Assembly (NCBI RefSeq): GCF_000621605.1
Contig: NZ_JHXX01000004.1
Location: 124,001-188,000, forward strand
Direction of reading: 5' to 3'
DNA: 64,000 bases
Origin: Butyrivibrio sp. MC2021
GTDB lineage: Bacteria; Bacillota; Clostridia; Lachnospirales; Lachnospiraceae
Positions 41,057-50,272 of the stretch are shown piece after piece; position 1 is the stretch's first letter, and every line of letters begins with the position of its first letter. The translations under genes were made by a program, and so were the position numbers. The notes under the pieces were generated by a model. The model saw only the letters and a program-made list of their open reading frames with translations, did no database searches and was not told where the DNA came from.

Positions 41057-42307
41057 TTACTTAACCTTTTTCCTTGTAACTCCCGGTGCGGGAACCACTG
41101 TCTCCGGCTGCATCTGTGTGTACAGATCGTAGCCCAGGAAGATGATGATAACCAGCATTGCCACTGTGAGGGGCCACAAAATTGTAACCGTTGAGCCAAA
41201 GAGATATCTTGTGTAGGTGATCATGGTTATCACCTGAAGAGCCGCGCAAACAGGCATCTTTTTGTAATTAAGAAGACCGTAGACAACAGCCAAAACCTCC
41301 GGAATATATCCGTATCTCTCGTGCATAACAGGAAGACAGAAGCAGCAGAGCTCCGCGGTAAAAATGGTCAGGGTCAGCATGTATCTTGGTGTGATCTTAA
41401 ATTCTTTTTTGTAAATATAATAAGCAAGGAGACCGAAGATCATCAGTGTGCAGGCAGTGCCGCCCCTTATAAGGAGCTTTCTTGTGGGAACCGCCAGGTC
41501 AGAGGTGATGATGGTGTAGATGCTGGGGTAGTTCATGGAAAGCCTTGAGAACATAGCAACCTGATTGCCGTAGATTCCCAGCAGGTCTCCCCAGGTTCTT
41601 CCGGCGATGGCCGCAGGCACCATGGCAAGGACGTAGATCACCGGTATCCAGAAGATGTATCTGATCTTAATCTTATTTTTTAACCACATGATAATGATAA
41701 AGGGCATGAAGAAAATGGCCTGCTGCTTGAAACTGTAGGCGATGGCCAGATAGATAAAGGTTCTCTGATCGTGCTCCTTGAGGGCATGATAGAAGGATAA
41801 AAGAATAAATGCAGTGTAGATGGAATCGTTCTGTCCCCAGGCGGCGCTGTTAAGGGCCACGGTGGGAAGAAACATGACGGCTGCATAGGACATCACTGCC
41901 TTGTTCACGTTCCCATCAGTCACATGGAAAGTGATCCTCATAACAGTGACAGCGCAGATGTAATCAAAGATCACGGATACTGTCTTTACCAGGTACATAT
42001 CGCTGATGCTGCCGCCGATATAGTGCAGGATAACGATGATGTACTGGAACATGCAGTTATAGTCAAAGGTGCTGGCATCGCTGACTCCGGGCTTGATTCC
42101 CAGGTAGGCAAAGCCCCCTGCCGCATGACACTCCTTCATCCAGTCGGCGAAAGCGGTCTTGTAATCCCCTGACACGATGTCATAGAGGGAAAGCCTGAAA
42201 AACAGGCCGATGCAGGTAAGAATCATCAGAAACAGGGCGTCGATCATCCTGATGGTAAAGTTCCCCACCTTATATTCTTCATTTAAAAAATTGTCGATAG
42301 CTCTCAT
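41057..42307 (-). CDS. Gpi18/PIG-V-like polytopic mannosyltransferase-type protein
   Basis: About 416 residues with around ten membrane helices. The motifs SAAWGQNDSIYTAFILLS and VMHERYGYIPE match Gpi18-like GT-C proteins (COG5542), which use lipid-phosphate sugars outside the membrane. The start is uncertain: an ATG at 42307 has a GAGGA site overlapping the upstream stop, while ATGs at 42331 and 42355 would extend it by 8 or 16 residues into the GT4 gene. It would add a sugar to the exported glycan, possibly mannose-like, but that is only family resemblance. Confidence 0.78.
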   Translation of the reverse strand: MRAIDNFLNEEYKVGNFTIRMIDALFLMILTCIGLFFRLSLYDIVSGDYKTAFADWMKECHAAGGFAYLGIKPGVSDASTFDYNCMFQYIIVILHYIGGSISDMYLVKTVSVIFDYICAVTVMRITFHVTDGNVNKAVMSYAAVMFLPTVALNSAAWGQNDSIYTAFILLSFYHALKEHDQRTFIYLAIAYSFKQQAIFFMPFIIIMWLKNKIKIRYIFWIPVIYVLAMVPAAIAGRTWGDLLGIYGNQVAMFSRLSMNYPSIYTIITSDLAVPTRKLLIRGGTACTLMIFGLLAYYIYKKEFKITPRYMLTLTIFTAELCCFCLPVMHERYGYIPEVLAVVYGLLNYKKMPVCAALQVITMITYTRYLFGSTVTILWPLTVAMLVIIIFLGYDLYTQMQPETVVPAPGVTRKKVK

Positions 42308-42317
42308 AATATCCTCA

Positions 42318-43535
42318 TCACTCCAAAACATTTCTTTCCTGAAGGGTTCTGGCAAATCCGGCGGGTTTGAGCACCGGAGCGGGACTCATGGGGCCCTCTG
42401 CGGGAAACTGCGTTTTTCCTTCAGTCAGATAGCCTTTGCAAAAGTCCACAAAGCGGGAAGCCGCATTCTGTGCGTTCCAGAGCTTGTTTATGGATTCCTT
42501 TGCGTTTTGGCCATATTCAGCTATTTTATCATTATTCTCAAAAAGGTAAAGGACGTTCCTCTCAAAGTCAGCATAGGAGCCGTTTTCGTAGATTCGTCCG
42601 TTATGTCCGTGTTCAATAAGGAAGGGAACCGCACCGGCTTCCCCGGAGGCCACCACTGCGCAGCCGCAGCCCATGGCTTCGTTCACCACTGCTCCCCAGC
42701 CCTCTAAATAATTGCTGGTAAAAAGAAATACGTCAGCCTCTCTCATATGCTCAAGTACCTTGGCGGGCTTCATGCCTCCCGTAAGGGTGACCTTTCCCTC
42801 AAGGCCCATGTGCCTTACTCTCTCGGAGAGAGTTCCTGAGAGTCTTCCGTCTCCGATTATCTCCATAGTAAAATCATAGCCCTTTTTATGAAGGGTCTCT
42901 GCCACCTTAAGAGCAAATTCCGGGTGCTTGAGGTCAATAAGACGCCCTGCCCAGCATATCCTTATGGATCTTCCGGATATAGTTACAGGGGTCTTCTGTC
43001 CGAAGGCATCCATGTCATCCTCAACAGCCCCGGTCTCAGGGAAATATCCCCATTTCAGCATCTTATCCGGATAGCAGCGGATCAGATTAAAATCCGATGC
43101 CACATAGGCTCCCGCACAGAGAAGGAACACGGGAAGATTTCTGTAAACATAGTGCTCAGCCTTCTTTTTCTTAAGGCCTCTGGGGCTTATGGCCTTCCAC
43201 TGCCCCTCCCGGTAAATCCTCTCGCTTACTCTGAAGGAGAGTCTCCCGGAGGAAAGGCGCTTTTTTTCCAGATCCTCGATAAGTCCCTCTGACCAGCCAA
43301 AGATGGTGACATCACTCTCGATGATCAGCCTCTCGCAGGTCTCTCTGTCCTTGTAGAGCTCATGGACAAAGGGATAGTCGCTTACATTGACGCCCCAGCC
43401 CATGCTGAGCCTCTTTTCCTCCATGGGCATGACCTGGATAAAGTGAAAATCCACATCCTCTCCAAAGCCAGCCATGGCCCTGCAAAAGGGCAGCTGGTGG
43501 TGATTTATGTAGTTGGATACGAAAGTTACGACCAT
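42318..43535 (-). CDS. GT4 family glycosyltransferase
   Basis: A 405-residue GT-B enzyme. The N-terminus VVTFVSNYINHHQLPFCRAM resembles GT4 enzymes in which His residues replace the glycine loop. The donor half has ICWAGRLIDLKHPEFAL, EIIGDGRLSG, TGGMKPAKVLEHM and the EX7E region LEGWGAVVNEAMGCGCAVV. It ends with a proline-rich tail of about 30 residues that I do not recognise. It is tightly packed between another GT4 and the Gpi18-like gene in unit A. Confidence 0.88.
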   Translation of the reverse strand: MVVTFVSNYINHHQLPFCRAMAGFGEDVDFHFIQVMPMEEKRLSMGWGVNVSDYPFVHELYKDRETCERLIIESDVTIFGWSEGLIEDLEKKRLSSGRLSFRVSERIYREGQWKAISPRGLKKKKAEHYVYRNLPVFLLCAGAYVASDFNLIRCYPDKMLKWGYFPETGAVEDDMDAFGQKTPVTISGRSIRICWAGRLIDLKHPEFALKVAETLHKKGYDFTMEIIGDGRLSGTLSERVRHMGLEGKVTLTGGMKPAKVLEHMREADVFLFTSNYLEGWGAVVNEAMGCGCAVVASGEAGAVPFLIEHGHNGRIYENGSYADFERNVLYLFENNDKIAEYGQNAKESINKLWNAQNAASRFVDFCKGYLTEGKTQFPAEGPMSPAPVLKPAGFARTLQERNVLE

Positions 43536-43540
43536 TTGTC

Positions 43541-44830
43541 TTAAGCCTCGTTAATCTCTCTGTAGATCTCAATGAGTCTCTTATAGTTACTGTCGGGGTC
43601 ATGGGTCAAAAGAGCATGATTTCTGGCGTTTTCTCCGTAGAGTCCGGAGATCACAGGCTCATCCCAAATCTGAAGAATGCCCTTGGCAAGGCTGCTTGGA
43701 TCGGCCTTTTCAAAAAGGATTCCGTCCCGGCCGTCATCCAGCATGGAGGGGATTCCGCCCACTCTTGCGGCCACCACGGGGGTTCCAAGGAGCATGGCTT
43801 CTCCCAGGGAATTGGGAGAATTCTCCACCACGGAGGCGCAGACAAATACGCTGCTTTTAAGGAGTCTGTCTCTCATGTCCTCCTCTGACAACATCCCCAG
43901 CATGGTGACATTTTTCTTAAGTCTCTGCCTTCTGATAAGGCTTCTTATATACTTGCCGTAGGCGCTGGCCCTCATGAAATAGGGATACTTGCTCTGACCT
44001 TTGCCTATTATGTTATTCCCTGCCACATAGAGATGGGCGTCGGGATATTTTTCCAGAATTTCAGGCATGGCCTGAAGCATGAAGTGAAAGCCCTTTAATG
44101 GGTAATCCCCCTGGGAAAGGAAGATGCTGTGGTCCTCAACCTGTGCTTCATCCCTGGTGACTCCGTAGAAACCCGGGCGCATGGTCTCATTTAAGTGAAA
44201 ATACCTGGCCTCGGGGTTTATCTTGGCGGTCTCTTCCTTATCAAATCTTGTTCTTCCTGTGATATTGCCGGTAAGCCTGATGGCCTCCTTCTCGTGCTCA
44301 GCCCTTGCTCTGTACTTCTCCTGCTGCTGAATAAGGCTGTCATTTTTGATCCTGTCTCTGAAGGTAACGGTGTTCTGAACCTCCTCAGGGATGTCCGCCA
44401 TATACTCCTTAGCTATGACTCCGCAGATCCCCTGGATTCCGAGAAGGGCCTTCGCAGGATTGCCAAAGGCTCTCAGCATGGCCAGTGAGTGGGGAAACTC
44501 TGTACCGAAGATATGCACCACATCCGGCTTAAAATCATCCAGGATCTGATGGAAGCGGTTCTCCACTATGCCGTCATAGTTCTCCGGATGAGCCAGATCC
44601 TCAGTGAAGCCGTAGTAGGTGATACCATCTATAACCTCTTTGGAGGAGGCGATATCCCCCTCGCCCGGAAAAGCGATGGCCAGCTCCAAAGCATCTTCAG
44701 AAGCCAGGCCGTCACTGTTTTTTATTCTCTCAAGACATCCCGTAAGCCAGCCTTCCCTCACGGAAAAGGGCAGGTCATGGGCCTTGGCGTAGGCGGGAAG
44801 CATGATGTTACAAAGCCACAATATCTTCAA
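43541..44830 (-). CDS. GT4 family glycosyltransferase
   Basis: A 429-residue GT-B enzyme starting KILWLCNIMLPAYAKAHDLP. It contains DVVHIFGTEFPHS in the acceptor domain and IFLSQGDYPLKGFHFMLQAM, LYVAGNNIIGKGQSKYP, ENSPNSLGEAMLLGTPVVAA (the Glu pair of the donor site) and GGIPSMLDDGRDGILF in the donor domain. The QGDYPLKGFHF form is a less common GT4 variant. It starts 3 bp after the preceding GT2 gene and is part of unit A. Confidence 0.88.
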   Translation of the reverse strand: MKILWLCNIMLPAYAKAHDLPFSVREGWLTGCLERIKNSDGLASEDALELAIAFPGEGDIASSKEVIDGITYYGFTEDLAHPENYDGIVENRFHQILDDFKPDVVHIFGTEFPHSLAMLRAFGNPAKALLGIQGICGVIAKEYMADIPEEVQNTVTFRDRIKNDSLIQQQEKYRARAEHEKEAIRLTGNITGRTRFDKEETAKINPEARYFHLNETMRPGFYGVTRDEAQVEDHSIFLSQGDYPLKGFHFMLQAMPEILEKYPDAHLYVAGNNIIGKGQSKYPYFMRASAYGKYIRSLIRRQRLKKNVTMLGMLSEEDMRDRLLKSSVFVCASVVENSPNSLGEAMLLGTPVVAARVGGIPSMLDDGRDGILFEKADPSSLAKGILQIWDEPVISGLYGENARNHALLTHDPDSNYKRLIEIYREINEA

Positions 44831-44833
44831 AGC

Positions 44834-45769
44834 TTACTTCTCCTTTTTTGACGAGCGAATCCTGTAAACAGCGTTCTTGATGCCATTGTAGGCTCCGGCG
44901 GTAACCTTGTTTTCTGCAAGGAAGGTCCTGACAGGAGCCAGGGTAGCATACCGCAGAAAATCGTACTTTCTTATCTGGGCTGCCGGAAGGTAGATTGCGA
45001 TTATCTCTTTGCGTTCCTTCTCGGAAACCTTCTTGTGGATGGCGGAATAGCCTCCGCCCTCGTAGTTGGCTATGATCATGGGAATATAGACAGTCTCTGC
45101 CTTGTCCCTGTAAAAGCATCTGAGGAACTGCTCGTAGTCAGCTCTCACCTTGTACTTCAGCTCAAAGGGGTTGTGATATATGAGCCTCTCATCATAGAAA
45201 CAGGCCTGGTGTGAAGGCAGGTTCCTGTAGCAGGCGTGGTCGTCGATCTTGGGATTGGAAGGAACCCTCTGACCTGTGGTGACCTCAAATATATCTCCGT
45301 AAAAGATGGTGGGCACCGTGGTTCCTGCGGCCTTAAGCTTGCCCTCAATGGCATCGTGGACATTTTTCAGAACGTCCTTATCCCTGAAGGTGTCTCCGCA
45401 GTTAAGGAAGAACACGTAGGAGGGGCTCTCTCCGGCCTTCAGGACCTTGATTTCCTTACTGCCGTCCTTATCCCTGGCCCTAGCATCTGTCACCATGCCC
45501 TCAAGATAGGATGCCGCAATGTTCATGGCGTGATAGATGCCATTGTCGCAGCTCTCGATGAGGGTTATGGCTCCGGGCCTGTCCTGACCCTTGGGGGCAA
45601 CATCATACTTCGCCTTAAGCTTCTCAATGGAACCGTCGGTACTGAGGCCGTCCTTCACCAGAATGCGATAGTCGGTAAAACTCTGGGAGGTGATGCTCTC
45701 TATGGTCTCAAGGAGCTTGTCCCCTGCATTATATGTAACTGTTATTATGGTAAAAAATGGCTTTTTCAT
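44834..45769 (-). CDS. GT2 family glycosyltransferase (WcaA/colanic type)
   Basis: A 311-residue GT-A enzyme with FFTIITVTYNAGDKLLETIE, ILVKDGLSTDGSIEKL and FFLNCGDTFRDKDVL in place of the classic DxD. This TVTYNA...KDG.STDGS...GD arrangement is typical of the WcaA/WcaE-like GT2 subgroup in exopolysaccharide loci. A 40-residue insertion (about residues 88-112) precedes the GD motif. The C-terminal part is basic. Nothing shows the sugar used. Confidence 0.88.
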   Translation of the reverse strand: MKKPFFTIITVTYNAGDKLLETIESITSQSFTDYRILVKDGLSTDGSIEKLKAKYDVAPKGQDRPGAITLIESCDNGIYHAMNIAASYLEGMVTDARARDKDGSKEIKVLKAGESPSYVFFLNCGDTFRDKDVLKNVHDAIEGKLKAAGTTVPTIFYGDIFEVTTGQRVPSNPKIDDHACYRNLPSHQACFYDERLIYHNPFELKYKVRADYEQFLRCFYRDKAETVYIPMIIANYEGGGYSAIHKKVSEKERKEIIAIYLPAAQIRKYDFLRYATLAPVRTFLAENKVTAGAYNGIKNAVYRIRSSKKEK

Positions 45770-45782
45770 AACTGTATTCTGA

Positions 45783-46910
45783 TCAATAGCCCCTTTCTGA
45801 AAGTGTCATAGGCATCTCGTGGAACAAAAACGTCTGGTATGGCAAAACCCTCACTCCGTCATTGGCTGCGCCTCTCATGTACATTGCAAAATACAGAAGG
45901 CATACAATAACGCTCGCTACTGTTATCAGCTGTCTCTTCTTGTCATCCTTCACCTTCAGTATCAGGGCCGGCACAAAAAGAATGTGTGTTACCGTAAGGT
46001 AGTAGCCTATTCTGGAGATGATGGGAAGGAATGATCCGAAGATGTACAGGGCCAGCGCCATGTTGTTGCACCAGAAATAGAAGCTGTAGGTCCTGTTGTC
46101 CTTGATAACATCTCTGTAAAGATAAAGGGAGAATGCCAGCACAGCGGCGCATCTGACTATGTTGACAACGCTGGTCCCGCCGGAGAGATACTCCGTATCC
46201 TTGTAGGAAGGATAGAGAATGATGACGATCTTAAGATACAGGTCCTGCAAAAACAAGCAGGATATGCAGAAAGCCCCTGCCAGAAGCATCATCCACTTCT
46301 TCCAGGGAAGCATCGCCAGAATGTAGAGAGGAAGCACCACCAGAATGGATTTATGGAAAAGAGCTCCCACCAGGATCATCAGAAGGAACCTGGGGAAATC
46401 TCCCTTAAGTACGTAGCGAATGGAATAGAGAGCCATTCCAAGAGCAAGGTAATATCTCACGGTGCTGATGGACTGGAAATAGTAGCCCAGGAGCATGAAC
46501 ATCATGAAGCTGAAGGTGAACCACTCGCTCTGCTGCCACATGCCCTTGATGAAGAACCACAGGGTGAAGAATGCGAAGACCGCAAACACCAGAATGTAGT
46601 TCTCAAAGCCGCAGAGATAATAAATAGCATATGTTACCGCATTAAAACCGGCCTCAGTGGGTACATAGGCGTGGCTGTACACCAGGTGCATGAACTCCAC
46701 ATACTTGGCGTAGTCATTTCCCACATTGAGACGAAGGGCCGATACAGCAAAAAGAGCCGTGAAAATCACGAAGATGGCAATCAGATTCACCATATCCTGT
46801 CTTGTCATCCCCTGATACACAGCTAAAAGTCTGCCTGTATTTACTTGTCTTTTTCGCACCAGCAGCGCCAGTGAAAGGCACAGCAGTGTAAGAATAAGAT
46901 AAACAGCCAT
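45783..46910 (-). CDS. EpsG-family polysaccharide polymerase (Wzy-like)
   Basis: A 375-residue polytopic protein with about ten membrane helices. RLNVGNDYAKYVEFMHLVYS in the first outer loop is the conserved EpsG motif (an Arg then GxDY), and ISTVRYYLALGMALYSIRYV and ALFHKSILVVLPLYILA complete the family pattern. EpsG proteins polymerise repeat units on the outer side of the membrane in Firmicutes exopolysaccharide loci. It is the polymerase of unit A; unit B has a different one (16665-19289). Confidence 0.88.
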   Translation of the reverse strand: MAVYLILTLLCLSLALLVRKRQVNTGRLLAVYQGMTRQDMVNLIAIFVIFTALFAVSALRLNVGNDYAKYVEFMHLVYSHAYVPTEAGFNAVTYAIYYLCGFENYILVFAVFAFFTLWFFIKGMWQQSEWFTFSFMMFMLLGYYFQSISTVRYYLALGMALYSIRYVLKGDFPRFLLMILVGALFHKSILVVLPLYILAMLPWKKWMMLLAGAFCISCLFLQDLYLKIVIILYPSYKDTEYLSGGTSVVNIVRCAAVLAFSLYLYRDVIKDNRTYSFYFWCNNMALALYIFGSFLPIISRIGYYLTVTHILFVPALILKVKDDKKRQLITVASVIVCLLYFAMYMRGAANDGVRVLPYQTFLFHEMPMTLSERGY

Positions 46911-47720
46911 TTACACCTTCTTCAGGGTCCTTCCGTGCCTTACTCCCTTGTTAAGGAGAGAATAGCACTTCCAAAACCCGATTTCTCTGCACATCTCATC
47001 TCTGTTTTTGTATAAAAATCTAAAGCCCCAGATGAAGGCTGTTTTTCCGTAAAGGAAATGATACAGCACTCCTCTGTCATAGAAAAACTTTTCATTATAG
47101 CCCTGAAACCAGGTGGACTGCCCTGTGGCCAGCTCATGGCCGATGTCAACGGTGGTCCTGTAGACGGATACCCCGGCCTTTAACAGGTCATGTAAAAAGA
47201 GGCTGTCCTCACCGTTCATATAGGGAGCTCCCCCGCCGAACAAAAGGGAGTATCTAACACCGCTCTCCGCTATCTTCTGCCTTCTTCCGCAGATGGCATA
47301 GGCGGGATATCTTCCGTAGTTGTACCAGGAGACTTTCTTATAATCCTCATTGTGGTAGGTCTCCCTGCCGGGTTGCTGCTGAACGTTAAAAAGAAGAACG
47401 TCCGCCTCCGGGTGTGCATCAAACTCCGCCAGCACTCTGTCTGCATAGCCTGAGTCGTAGACTATATCGTCATCTCCGAACTGGATTATCTCAGCGGAGC
47501 TGTTGTCAAAGGCGGTGTTACGGGAAAGTCCCACTCCCTTGGCATGCATGGTCACAGCCTTTACATTATGGCCGCCACTGGTGAAGGTCGCTGTCTCAGT
47601 CTCGCCTGTGGTGTCCGTAAGCTGGTTTACGATCACCGCATCCGTCTGAATATGAAGATTGTCTGCAAGGGCCTTGGGGTCCTTGTTTACTGCCGAAATA
47701 AGTATCTCTAATCTGCTCAT
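46911..47720 (-). CDS. GT2-like glycosyltransferase, short form
   Basis: A 269-residue protein that lacks the usual GT2 opening but keeps the core: RLEILISAVNKDPKALADNL, AKGVGLSRNTAFDNSSAEII (the GLSRN acceptor-loop motif), then IQFGDDDIVYDSGYADRVL with the metal-binding DDD. NGEDSLFLHDLLKAG supplies the ED catalytic motif. It is therefore a compact GT2-fold transferase. It starts 12 bp before the Wzz-like gene and its stop abuts the EpsG start. Confidence 0.8.
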   Translation of the reverse strand: MSRLEILISAVNKDPKALADNLHIQTDAVIVNQLTDTTGETETATFTSGGHNVKAVTMHAKGVGLSRNTAFDNSSAEIIQFGDDDIVYDSGYADRVLAEFDAHPEADVLLFNVQQQPGRETYHNEDYKKVSWYNYGRYPAYAICGRRQKIAESGVRYSLLFGGGAPYMNGEDSLFLHDLLKAGVSVYRTTVDIGHELATGQSTWFQGYNEKFFYDRGVLYHFLYGKTAFIWGFRFLYKNRDEMCREIGFWKCYSLLNKGVRHGRTLKKV

Positions 47721-47732
47721 AAGGAACGCACC

Positions 47733-48803
47733 TTATTTAAGTCTGTAGTATGTTTTCAAAAAGCTCAGGTCTGCCCTTGTGAGAACAATGCCCACTATTT
47801 TGCAGCCGTGCTTTTTGAGCTGAGCTATGGTATGCTCCACCATGCTGCCGCATCTCTTGCCGTAGGGAACCGCCAGGATAACGCCGTCGCAGGTGGCTAT
47901 CTTTCTGTAGTTGTCGAGAACCTTGCCGGGAATAGATATGGCTCTCATGGTGCTGATGGCCTCGGGGCACTTGTTTCCAAGGGCCTTCTTAAGGCTCTCC
48001 AGGTCCTCCTCTGAGTGCTTCTCATCACGAATACTGTCCGCGGAAACAAATAAAAGATCCGTCGCCCCCTCTGTAAGGCTCTTGGCGGTGGCTATAAGAT
48101 CCACCTTAAAGACATCCTCTGCGGAAGTTCCCTTGTCCTCACCTTTAAATACAACACCAAGGATAGGGTATCCGCATCTCTCCTCACAGTCCTCAGGCAC
48201 ATATACCGCATCATCCAGGGCATCCATAAGAAAGAGTGCCATGACAGCTCCGATGATTCCCAGAACCAGTCCGAACATGGCAGCCACGAAGCTCCTGTCG
48301 GTGTAGGTCACCAGCTGAGGCTCCTCTGTGTTCAGAAGCTTGATGGAATCGAAGGCCTCGTTGGTCTTTCCGTAGGATTCAAGGGATGCGATAACAGCTG
48401 TTGTTATTGCACCTGTAAGGTCCCTGTCGTTATCTTTTACCGTAACAAGCAGTACTCTTACGTCGGAGGGGATTTCCGCTGTTATGTCATTTACAACCTG
48501 CTGTCCGGAAATGTTCTCATCCAGCCCCTCCAGGATCTTGTCCAGGACTTCATCAGAGGACATAAGACTGCTCCAGGTGAAGGCATTGTAATGGTCCACC
48601 AGTGTGCCTGCATTCTCATCATAGGCAAACTTGATATAGAACTGGGATCTGGTCTGATAGCTTTTGGCAGGACCAAAGGTCACAGTGACCAGGGTATATA
48701 TTCCGAGGGCAATGAGCGCTCCTATGACTCCGGCCAGAGGTACAAGCCATATTTTCTTAAGGAGCCGAAGGTAAAAGCTCCGCAAATTCAGTTTTTCATT
48801 CAT
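47733..48803 (-). CDS. Wzz/CpsC-like chain-length protein with degenerate BY-kinase tail
   Basis: About 356 residues. Two membrane helices (about 19-41 and 172-195) enclose an extracytoplasmic domain, the standard Wzz/CpsC layout. Residues 245-345 then follow the fold pattern of a bacterial tyrosine kinase: TDLLFVSADSIRDEKHSEED, CDGVILAVPYGKR, KIVGIVLTRAD. The P-loop that should follow LLFVSAD is absent, and only Tyr352 and Tyr353 stand near the end. So the protein is probably a co-polymerase with an inactive kinase-like domain. The ATG at 48803 has an AGGGA site; longer starts at 48833 or 48839 are possible. Confidence 0.78.
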   Translation of the reverse strand: MNEKLNLRSFYLRLLKKIWLVPLAGVIGALIALGIYTLVTVTFGPAKSYQTRSQFYIKFAYDENAGTLVDHYNAFTWSSLMSSDEVLDKILEGLDENISGQQVVNDITAEIPSDVRVLLVTVKDNDRDLTGAITTAVIASLESYGKTNEAFDSIKLLNTEEPQLVTYTDRSFVAAMFGLVLGIIGAVMALFLMDALDDAVYVPEDCEERCGYPILGVVFKGEDKGTSAEDVFKVDLIATAKSLTEGATDLLFVSADSIRDEKHSEEDLESLKKALGNKCPEAISTMRAISIPGKVLDNYRKIATCDGVILAVPYGKRCGSMVEHTIAQLKKHGCKIVGIVLTRADLSFLKTYYRLK

Positions 48804-48849
48804 ATGTCCCTTGTCAGTCCTCTCTCTAGCCATCCCCATAGCCCCCAAC

Positions 48850-50253
48850 TTAATTTTTCTGTGCTGTAGTCTGGTTCTCATCTACACCCTCGGTGCTGTC
48901 CGGGGTGAAGAGAATCTTAAGAGTAAGAAGCATCAGCTTGATATCAAGCCATACTGAATAGTTCTCGATGTAGGTAAGATCAAGCTTGAGCTTGTCATAA
49001 GGAGTTGTGTTGTACTTGCCGTAAACCTGGGCGTAGCCTGCAAGGCCGGCCTTAACCTTCATTCTGAAGGCAAACTCAGGCATCTCCTCAAGGTACTGCT
49101 TGATGATCTCCGGTCTCTCGGGTCTTGGTCCGATGAAGGCCATATCTCCCACCAGGATGTTAAAGAGCTGTGGAAGCTCGTCGATTCTGCAGGCTCTGAT
49201 GAACTTACCGATAGGAGTGATCCTGGAGTCGTTCTTCTGGGCAAGTCTTGCCACTCCGTCCTTTTCCGCATCAACTCTCATGCTGCGGAACTTCATGATC
49301 TTGAACTCCCTCTGATCCTTGGTGCAGCGAACCTGCTTGTAGAGCACGGGACCGTGATCATAGAGCTTGATGATAATTGCTGTTATCAGCATGATAGGTG
49401 AAGTCAGAATGATCAGAACCAGTGAAAGCACAATATCGATAAGTCTCTTGATGGCTCTCTGCTCGATCTTGATGGAATACTCCCTGAGAAGAAGAACGGG
49501 AGTATCGAAAAGATGAAGCTGGGTGGAGCCCTTTAAGAGAACATCTGTTATCTTCGGCATAACGTAGATACGGATGTTACGGCCGTAGCAGTACTTCACA
49601 AGGCCGTTTCTGAACTGGCTGGGAACGTCCCAGATGATAACTCCGTCGTACTTTCCGAGGCACTCCTCGTAGACCTTGTCGATGCCCTCGGAGATATTCA
49701 TGTATTTAGCAATATGGAATTTGTCTTTTCTTGAATTGAACTTGCGGATAATGTCGTCCACCGAGTAAACTCCGCTGACAAGAAGGAGCTCCCTGGGCGG
49801 GAATATGGCCCGGTATATGGCATTGGTGACATAGGCCCAGATAAAGGAGATCACCAGCTGAATCACCAGTATCTCCAGCATGGGAACCACGGGTACCAGC
49901 CAGTTTCTCAAAAGGGCGATCTGGAAATAAGAAATAACATTAACCATCAGCAGGGAGAAAATCTGCGCAAAGAACACATCAAAAGGCTTGAGATAGCCTA
50001 TTTTAAGCCCGCCGTAGGTATTTGAAAAGAAAAGCAGCATTATAAAATAGATGGCCAGAATAAGCAGGTGACCTCTGAAATACAGCTTCAGACCGTTTCC
50101 GAGATTGTAACCGTCGACACTGTAACGGGGTCCGGAAACGATAGGATAATATGTGTTAAACCAAAACCAGGCATAGACTGCAGTCTGCATGCCAAGCCCA
50201 ACAAAACCCAAAATTAGAATCAGGATTCTCTTAATAGACTCCATGTGTTTCAT
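48850..50253 (-). CDS. Exopolysaccharide polyprenyl glycosylphosphotransferase (WbaP/WcaJ-like)
   Basis: A 467-residue long-form phosphoglycosyltransferase: four or five N-terminal membrane helices, a CoA-binding-like middle domain (LLLVSGVYSVDDIIRKF), and the catalytic C-terminal domain with KRLIDIVLSLVLIILTSP, KQVRCTKDQREFKIMKFRSM, RACRIDELPQLFNILVGDM and IGPRPERPE. It starts a second lipid-linked glycan by transferring a sugar-1-phosphate, often Glc or Gal, to undecaprenyl phosphate. It is distinct from the short PglC-like enzyme at 10698. The ATG has a GGGG site upstream. Confidence 0.92.
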   Translation of the reverse strand: MKHMESIKRILILILGFVGLGMQTAVYAWFWFNTYYPIVSGPRYSVDGYNLGNGLKLYFRGHLLILAIYFIMLLFFSNTYGGLKIGYLKPFDVFFAQIFSLLMVNVISYFQIALLRNWLVPVVPMLEILVIQLVISFIWAYVTNAIYRAIFPPRELLLVSGVYSVDDIIRKFNSRKDKFHIAKYMNISEGIDKVYEECLGKYDGVIIWDVPSQFRNGLVKYCYGRNIRIYVMPKITDVLLKGSTQLHLFDTPVLLLREYSIKIEQRAIKRLIDIVLSLVLIILTSPIMLITAIIIKLYDHGPVLYKQVRCTKDQREFKIMKFRSMRVDAEKDGVARLAQKNDSRITPIGKFIRACRIDELPQLFNILVGDMAFIGPRPERPEIIKQYLEEMPEFAFRMKVKAGLAGYAQVYGKYNTTPYDKLKLDLTYIENYSVWLDIKLMLLTLKILFTPDSTEGVDENQTTAQKN

Positions 50254-50272
50254 ATAAAATCCCCTTTATGGA

